The notes below the pieces were generated by a model. It was not told the DNA's origin. It made no database searches and was given only the letters and a program-made list of their open reading frames with translations. Positions 6,266-10,395 of a stretch of 10,395 nucleotides of DNA are shown here, piece by piece. Location of the stretch: positions 1 to 10,395 of the forward strand of contig JAQGLQ010000558.1 in assembly GCA_028292785.1 (NCBI GenBank), in the 5' to 3' direction. The translations under genes and the position numbers were made by a program. Source of the stretch: Noviherbaspirillum sp. (lineage in GTDB: Bacteria > Pseudomonadota > Gammaproteobacteria > Burkholderiales > Burkholderiaceae). The stretch's first letter is position 1. Every line of letters starts with the position of its first letter.

Positions 6266-7752
6266 TCACGTGGCGGCGCTTCCGTTGGCTGGCGGTTCTG
6301 GCCATCGCTGTCGCCGCGCACGGCGGCGCCCTTGCCGACGGGGTGCTGCGCATCGGCTCGAAGCGTTTCACCGAGTCGTACATCCTTGGCGAGATTCTCG
6401 CGCAGACCGCCGCTCCCTACGCAAAGACGGAACACCGCCAGGGGCTCGGCAATACTGCGATCGTTTTCGAAGCGCTCAAGGCCGGCAGCATCGATGTGTA
6501 TCCGGAATATCTCGGCACGATAGATAGCGAAATACTCAGGCACGCCACACCGGCATCACCCGATGCGATGCGGCGCGAGCTGGCCGCGCTGGGCCTGGGC
6601 ATCGCCGTTCCGCTCGGCTTCAACAACAGTTACGCGCTGGCGATGCGCGCGGCCGATGCACAGCGGCTGGGACTGCGCACGCTGAGCGATATCGCGCGCC
6701 ATCCCGAATTGCGGCTCAGCCTGTCGCATGAATTCCTCGGACGCGGCGATGGCTGGCCGGGGCTGGCGCGACGCTATGCACTGCCGCAAAAGCCGGCCGG
6801 CCTCGATCATGGAATCGCCTATGAAGCGCTGGCCAACGGACAGGTCGATGTCATCGATATCTACTCCACCGATGCGAAGATCGGCAGGTACGGGCTGCGC
6901 GTGCTGGAGGACGATCTCGGGTATTTCCCGCGCTATGACGCCGTGCTGCTGTATCGCCTCGATGTGCAGCAGCGGTTTCCGAAAGCGTGGCAGGCGCTGG
7001 CAAAACTCGAGGGGCGCATCAAGGCGGCGGACATGATCGCCTTGAACGCAAGCGCGGAACTCCAGAGCAAAAGCTTTTCCGAGGTCGCCCGCTCCTTCCT
7101 CGGCCAGGGCGATGCCGGCGCCGCCCGAACCGGCCTGACGGCAAAGCTGTTCGATGAAAACCTCGGGCGGCTGACGCGTCAGCATGTGACGCTGGTGCTG
7201 GCGGCGGTTGCGCTCGCTTCGCTGGCCGGAATTCCGCTCGGCGTCGTCGCGGCCTTCGTGCCGCGCCTGCGGCAAGCGGTGATGGGCATGGTCGGCGTGC
7301 TGCAGACGGTGCCTTCGCTCGCCTTGCTGGCGATGCTGATTCCCCTGCTCGGAAAAATCGGCGCGGTGCCGGCGCTGATCGCGCTGTTCCTGTATGCGTT
7401 GCTCCCCATCGTCGCCAATACCTGCGCCGGCATCCTGCAGGTCCCGGCCGGATTGCGCATGGCCGCTCTGGCGCTTGGACTGACCAGGAAGGACCGGCTG
7501 CTGCTGATCGACCTGCCGCTGGCGCTGCCGTTGATCATGACCGGCGTAAAGACCGCGGCCGTGATGAGCGTCGGCACCGCCACCATCGCCGCCTTCATCG
7601 GCGCCGGCGGATATGGCGAGCGCATTGCCACCGGACTGGCACTGAACGACAACGACATGCTGCTCGCCGGCGCGATTCCGGCCGCCGTGCTCGCGCTGCT
7701 TACGCAGTTGTTGTTCGAAGTCGCCGAGCGCGCGTATCGCCGCGGGCGATAA
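6262..7752 (+). CDS. Osmoprotectant (glycine betaine/choline-type) ABC transporter, fused substrate-binding and permease protein
   Basis: A 496-residue fusion. Residues 1-25 form a signal peptide (WRRFRW, hydrophobic core, ALA-DG cleavage). Residues 27-290 are an OpuAC/OsmX-type binding domain for quaternary amines: GSKRFTESYILGE (32-44), a GLGNTAIVFEALKAGSIDVY region (61-80), PEYLGT (81-86) and DVIDIYSTDAKIG (196-208) carry the aromatic residues typical of the cation-binding cage. Residues 305-492 are a binding-protein-dependent permease with about five helices and an EAA-like loop for the ATPase (GLRMAALALGLTRKD, then IDLPLALP, 397-423). Binding domain before permease in one chain is a known arrangement for this family. 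ATG 6262 was chosen because it begins the signal peptide and overlaps the upstream stop; GTG 6196 would add 22 unlikely residues. No ATPase gene is in the window. The exact substrate is not determinable. Confidence 0.88.
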   Translation: MITWRRFRWLAVLAIAVAAHGGALADGVLRIGSKRFTESYILGEILAQTAAPYAKTEHRQGLGNTAIVFEALKAGSIDVYPEYLGTIDSEILRHATPASPDAMRRELAALGLGIAVPLGFNNSYALAMRAADAQRLGLRTLSDIARHPELRLSLSHEFLGRGDGWPGLARRYALPQKPAGLDHGIAYEALANGQVDVIDIYSTDAKIGRYGLRVLEDDLGYFPRYDAVLLYRLDVQQRFPKAWQALAKLEGRIKAADMIALNASAELQSKSFSEVARSFLGQGDAGAARTGLTAKLFDENLGRLTRQHVTLVLAAVALASLAGIPLGVVAAFVPRLRQAVMGMVGVLQTVPSLALLAMLIPLLGKIGAVPALIALFLYALLPIVANTCAGILQVPAGLRMAALALGLTRKDRLLLIDLPLALPLIMTGVKTAAVMSVGTATIAAFIGAGGYGERIATGLALNDNDMLLAGAIPAAVLALLTQLLFEVAERAYRRGR

Positions 7753-7759
7753 AAGCAAA

Positions 7760-9808
7760 TCAGCGCGCCCTCTTCCCGCTTGAACCTTTCTGCCCGGGCG
7801 CGAGGAATTCGTCACTGTCGCGGCCTGCGTATACCGAGGTTGTCTGCAGCGAGGCATGCCCCATGTTTTGCTGCAGCTCATCCAGCGGCATCCCGCTGGC
7901 GGCGGCATGCGCGCCGTGGGTGTGCCGCAGCCAGTGCGTACTGGCCGCGGCGAGCCGCGCGGCGCCCGCCGGATCGGACTGCGCGAACGCTTGCGCGCAT
8001 TGCGCGAAGAAAGCCTTCATCTGATCGTACAAGGTTCCGGGGCCGATCCCCTGCCGCGGGTCGATGGCGTCCCGACTTGCCGGCGCCCATGGTGTGCGCT
8101 GGCCGATATCGGTCGCTTTGCCGAGCAGGAATGCGCCGCGATTTTCCGGAGCGGCGGGGTCGCACGCCAGCCCGCGCGCAGCGAAGTAGGCCGACAATTC
8201 ATCCATCACATGCTGCGGCACAGGGACCCAGCGCTTGCGGCTGCCCTTTCCATGCAGTTGCAATGTCCAGTGCGCCGCCGATTCATCGTCACCGGCGACC
8301 AGCTCGAGATGCTCGGCGCGGGCGCTGACCGCTTCAGTCAGGCGGATGCCGGTAGCGTAGATCAGATGCAACGCGAAGCGCAGGCGCTGGTTGGCGGAGG
8401 AGGGCGGCAGCGTTTCCAGATGCTGCTGGACGAAGCGCCATTGGATTGACGTAAGGCGGCGTTCCTTGCTGATGGGCGGACGCCGCGTACCTGGGATGGG
8501 CGGGGCTCCGGTCCATGGATTAACAGCGAGGTAACCTTGTCCGACCAGGAACTGGTGCAGGCTAGCCAGAATCTTGACGGCATGCGTTTGCGCGCTGGCC
8601 GATAGCGGCCCTTCGAAGGGCCGCCATAGCGGACTCCATTTTTCGCGACCACGCGGTCCGCACCACCTGTCGCGCGGCGCGGGATCGGCCAGAAATGCAC
8701 GGTAGGCATCGCAATCCTCGGCGGTGATGGAAGACAGCGGCTTTTTCCGCTCGATCACCGCCCATAGCATGAAGCGCTCGGCCTCCTTCAGATACGCACG
8801 CTGGGTGTTCGACAAGTAGTTGATCCAGTCGTCCGGTTCCTCGGGGGCGTCGGGCGCGACGCCGCGCCGCTGCCTCAATTTGCCGCGCTGTTCCGCCGAC
8901 AGGCCGGGCTTGGCCCGCAGCCATGACAGCATCGCTTCGTAATCGTTGCCCGCCTTCACGAGGCATTGGGTATGCGGTGCGCGGTTGAGTCCATCGGCGC
9001 CATCGAGTCCCGGCGGGAAGATGAATTTCTGGATGGGTACGATCGCGGTCGCTTTCGGCACCACGCGTTGCAGTTCACGCAGCGCCAGGGTGGAGCGCTT
9101 TGCCTGAATGTGTTCGCCAAGAGGCAGCCCGATGGTCGCCTGATGCATGCGCAGCCATTCGAGGATACGTTCCGCCTTCGCGGCGCCAATTGCGCGGATG
9201 CCTCTCCACCATCGCAATCCGATTCCGTTGATGCGCTCCACCAGTTGCGCCACGGTGAACAGGCGCGCCTCTTCCAGATAGTGCACGAGGTCGGGGTGCA
9301 GCCACGATGAGAGCAGGTCGTTCGCCTGCGGCGGCTGCACTACCAGCCCTTCCAGCCATAGCAATGCATCGAGCTGGCGCGCGATCAGGCGGCTGCGGCG
9401 CGACTCGCGGGCAGTGGTCGTGCCGTAGTGCTCCTGATATTGCTCGATCTGCTCGGCTTGCGAGAATTCTTCCATACCGTATTGCGCCGCGAATTCTTCG
9501 AGCGTCGGCACCACGGATTTCTTGTCGACGATATGGCTGACGTCGATTTTGACGAGGCGGGCGATGCCGGGGCGGTCATGCCGTTTGGCGGCGGTGGCGA
9601 ATTCATCGCGCATCCATTGGAGCGTACGCCTTACGTTGCGAATGTCGTCGTGTTCGCCCTCGAGGCGGAGATAGCGTTCCCAGCTCTCGCGCGTATCGAG
9701 TCCCTGCACGACGGCGCGCATAAAGGCGATATGCCCCAAGTGAAGTTTTCTTTTGCGGGTTGCGGGGGACTCTGCGGCGGTTTCGGCATTCGCTTTTGCG
9801 GGGACCAT
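7760..9808 (-). CDS. Large tyrosine recombinase/integrase with DUF3701-like N-terminus and helix-hairpin-helix
   Basis: A 682-residue DNA breaking-rejoining enzyme. The catalytic domain (about 450-665) has Arg489 (ATGIRLTEA), Lys521 (LHGKGSRKRW), His625 and Arg628 (THWLRHTHG), His651 (MGHASLQTT) and the nucleophile Tyr660 (SVYAG), so it should be active. A SAM-like core-binding domain lies at about 327-430 (YLSNTQRAYLKEAERFMLWA). The N-terminal third fits the DUF3701 phage-integrase domain (KLHLGHIAFMRAVVQGLD, 21-38), and residues 184-222 form a helix-hairpin-helix-like segment (IRAIGAAKAERILEWL), an extra DNA-binding element. This is about twice the size of lambda-type integrases. ATG 9808 has AAGGA with 5-base spacing; a TTG at 9865 is a less likely start. 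It converges on the transporter gene, 7 bases apart. No excisionase or partner recombinase is visible. Confidence 0.9.
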   Translation of the reverse strand: MVPAKANAETAAESPATRKRKLHLGHIAFMRAVVQGLDTRESWERYLRLEGEHDDIRNVRRTLQWMRDEFATAAKRHDRPGIARLVKIDVSHIVDKKSVVPTLEEFAAQYGMEEFSQAEQIEQYQEHYGTTTARESRRSRLIARQLDALLWLEGLVVQPPQANDLLSSWLHPDLVHYLEEARLFTVAQLVERINGIGLRWWRGIRAIGAAKAERILEWLRMHQATIGLPLGEHIQAKRSTLALRELQRVVPKATAIVPIQKFIFPPGLDGADGLNRAPHTQCLVKAGNDYEAMLSWLRAKPGLSAEQRGKLRQRRGVAPDAPEEPDDWINYLSNTQRAYLKEAERFMLWAVIERKKPLSSITAEDCDAYRAFLADPAPRDRWCGPRGREKWSPLWRPFEGPLSASAQTHAVKILASLHQFLVGQGYLAVNPWTGAPPIPGTRRPPISKERRLTSIQWRFVQQHLETLPPSSANQRLRFALHLIYATGIRLTEAVSARAEHLELVAGDDESAAHWTLQLHGKGSRKRWVPVPQHVMDELSAYFAARGLACDPAAPENRGAFLLGKATDIGQRTPWAPASRDAIDPRQGIGPGTLYDQMKAFFAQCAQAFAQSDPAGAARLAAASTHWLRHTHGAHAAASGMPLDELQQNMGHASLQTTSVYAGRDSDEFLAPGQKGSSGKRAR

Positions 9809-9923
9809 GGTTTCCTTATGCGTGGCGTTTTCCTTGGGGACCGGCGGTAGCGCGGCGGGACGCAAATTGATTGAGGCGCGGCGTGAGAGCTAACTGGCTG
9901 ATTCGCTGATGGTTATTTTTGAA

Positions 9924-9990
9924 TCAAGTGGCTTGAGTGAAATTTTACAGCGGTTTTTACGAGCAATGATAACTATTAAGCTTGATCAAG
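9924..9990. promoter_or_regulatory. CTTGA/TCAAG half-site cluster upstream of the integrase; possible operator or recombinase-binding region
   Basis: TCAAG-TGG-CTTGA (9924-9936) and the perfect 10-bp palindrome CTTGATCAAG (9981-9990) place four copies of one pentamer, in two inverted pairs, within 67 bases; another TCAAG lies at 10038-10042. Between them, on the minus strand, TAAAAT (9947-9942) could be the -10 box of the integrase promoter, without a good -35. Autoregulation or recombinase binding is inferred from layout only. Confidence 0.35.
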
Positions 9991-10366
9991 AAGGTGTTTT
10001 GCATTCTTCCCTGGGAACCTGAATCGTGGCTGCTTCATCAAGGTGGATCGTTCCGCGGAATATAAGGTCGTTAGCGATGGCCACGAAGTTCCGAGCTTGT
10101 AAAAAAGATCGATACCGAATTGCGCGTTCGGGGCTTCTTAAGTGAGAGGTTTTGGGATGTTTGACCCTAAATCTCGTGTCTTTACCGTGTAGCCGATGAT
10201 TTCCGGGGGACACTCGTATGAGCTGCGGGGGCGGGTGCGAGATTCCTGTATCGCTGGGCCGATTAATTGAAAGTGTGGAGTGTGGTGTAGCAGTGTTTGC
10301 ACATAAGAAAGTAGATGAGGTATCCCGGCTTTAGTGCTGATTTCAAAGCTTAATTTTCTGGACTGC

Positions 10367-10391
10367 AAAATCCGTTTCTACAATGGATTTT
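10367..10391. repeat. Inverted repeat AAAATCC/GGATTTT at the window edge
   Basis: Perfect 7-bp arms (10367-10373 and 10385-10391) around an 11-base centre, ending in TTTTT. On the + strand it resembles a weak AT-rich terminator hairpin; it could also be part of a larger repeat cut by the window end. Confidence 0.3.
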
Positions 10392-10395
10392 TCGG

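Larger units (their letters stand above)
9866..10395. other. AT-rich stretch without a convincing gene (likely edge or remnant of an integrated element)
   Basis: By direct counting, lines from this stretch are about 40-48% GC, against well over 60% in the polysaccharide genes. Open frames are short, start at GTG or TTG without ribosome-binding sites, and overlap each other; the best, 75 codons on the minus strand (10213 to 9986), has no recognised family and an upstream start without an SD. No tRNA, CRISPR or transposase motif was found. It holds the half-site cluster next to the integrase and, at its end, an AAAATCC/GGATTTT inverted repeat (10367-10391) with an 11-base centre. Probably non-coding or decayed foreign DNA. 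Confidence 0.5.

Noticed and set aside
6556..7908. Minus-strand open frame of 450 codons opposite the transporter and integrase end
   Set aside because: It crosses two confident genes and is rich in Gln/Arg/His with no domain.
9428..9850. Plus-strand frame opposite the integrase N-terminus
   Set aside because: Shadow of the integrase; no ribosome-binding site or family.
9986..10368. Two overlapping minus-strand frames (75 and 76 codons) in the AT-rich end
   Set aside because: GTG and TTG starts without SD, mutual overlap and no recognisable motif; described under the gene-poor stretch instead.
1..10395. CRISPR array, tRNA, rRNA or IS element
   Set aside because: No regularly spaced repeats, no cloverleaf or conserved rRNA blocks, and no transposase motifs were seen on reading both strands.

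Overview
The window looks like chromosomal DNA of a GC-rich betaproteobacterium, most likely Burkholderiales and perhaps Oxalobacteraceae. That placement is an inference from codon use, the type of exopolysaccharide genes and the large DUF3701-type integrase; no rRNA or tRNA is present to confirm it. Most of the window is visibly GC-rich, but roughly the last 500 bases are far more AT-rich.

Region 1 (1-3191, + strand) is the end of a surface-polysaccharide gene set. It holds the C-terminus of a heparinase II/III-like protein, a GDP-mannose 6-dehydrogenase of the AlgD type with its catalytic Cys268 in place, and a GT4-type glycosyltransferase. Together they would make an activated mannuronic acid, transfer a sugar onto a lipid-linked glycan, and trim or degrade the uronic-acid polymer. 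No alginate polymerase genes are visible, so the product is probably another uronate-containing exopolysaccharide.

Region 2 (3192-5023) holds small genes and structured intergenic DNA. On the minus strand a short Gly/Ser-rich secreted protein is followed, five bases on, by a HAD-superfamily (NT5C-like) phosphatase. A possible 25-residue membrane peptide lies on the + strand and a 61-residue hydrophilic protein on the minus strand, converging on a 16-bp hairpin. The 195-bp gap at 3192-3386 carries three inverted repeats, one made of two DnaA-box-like sequences.

Region 3 (5024-7752, + strand) encodes a YdjM/DUF457-type membrane metal-dependent hydrolase and a fused osmoprotectant ABC transporter (substrate-binding domain followed by permease). 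The hydrolase appears split by an in-frame TAA at 6017-6019: the same frame continues to 6265 with what looks like its own C-terminal domain, and that tail overlaps the transporter start by ATGA. No ATPase for the transporter is in the window.

Region 4 (7760-10395) starts with a 682-residue tyrosine recombinase on the minus strand with a complete R-K-H-R-H-Y catalytic set, a DUF3701-like N-terminus and a helix-hairpin-helix. It converges on the transporter with only 7 bp between stop codons. Upstream of it lies about 590 bp of AT-rich DNA with repeated CTTGA/TCAAG half-sites and no convincing gene, probably the edge of an integrated or decaying element.
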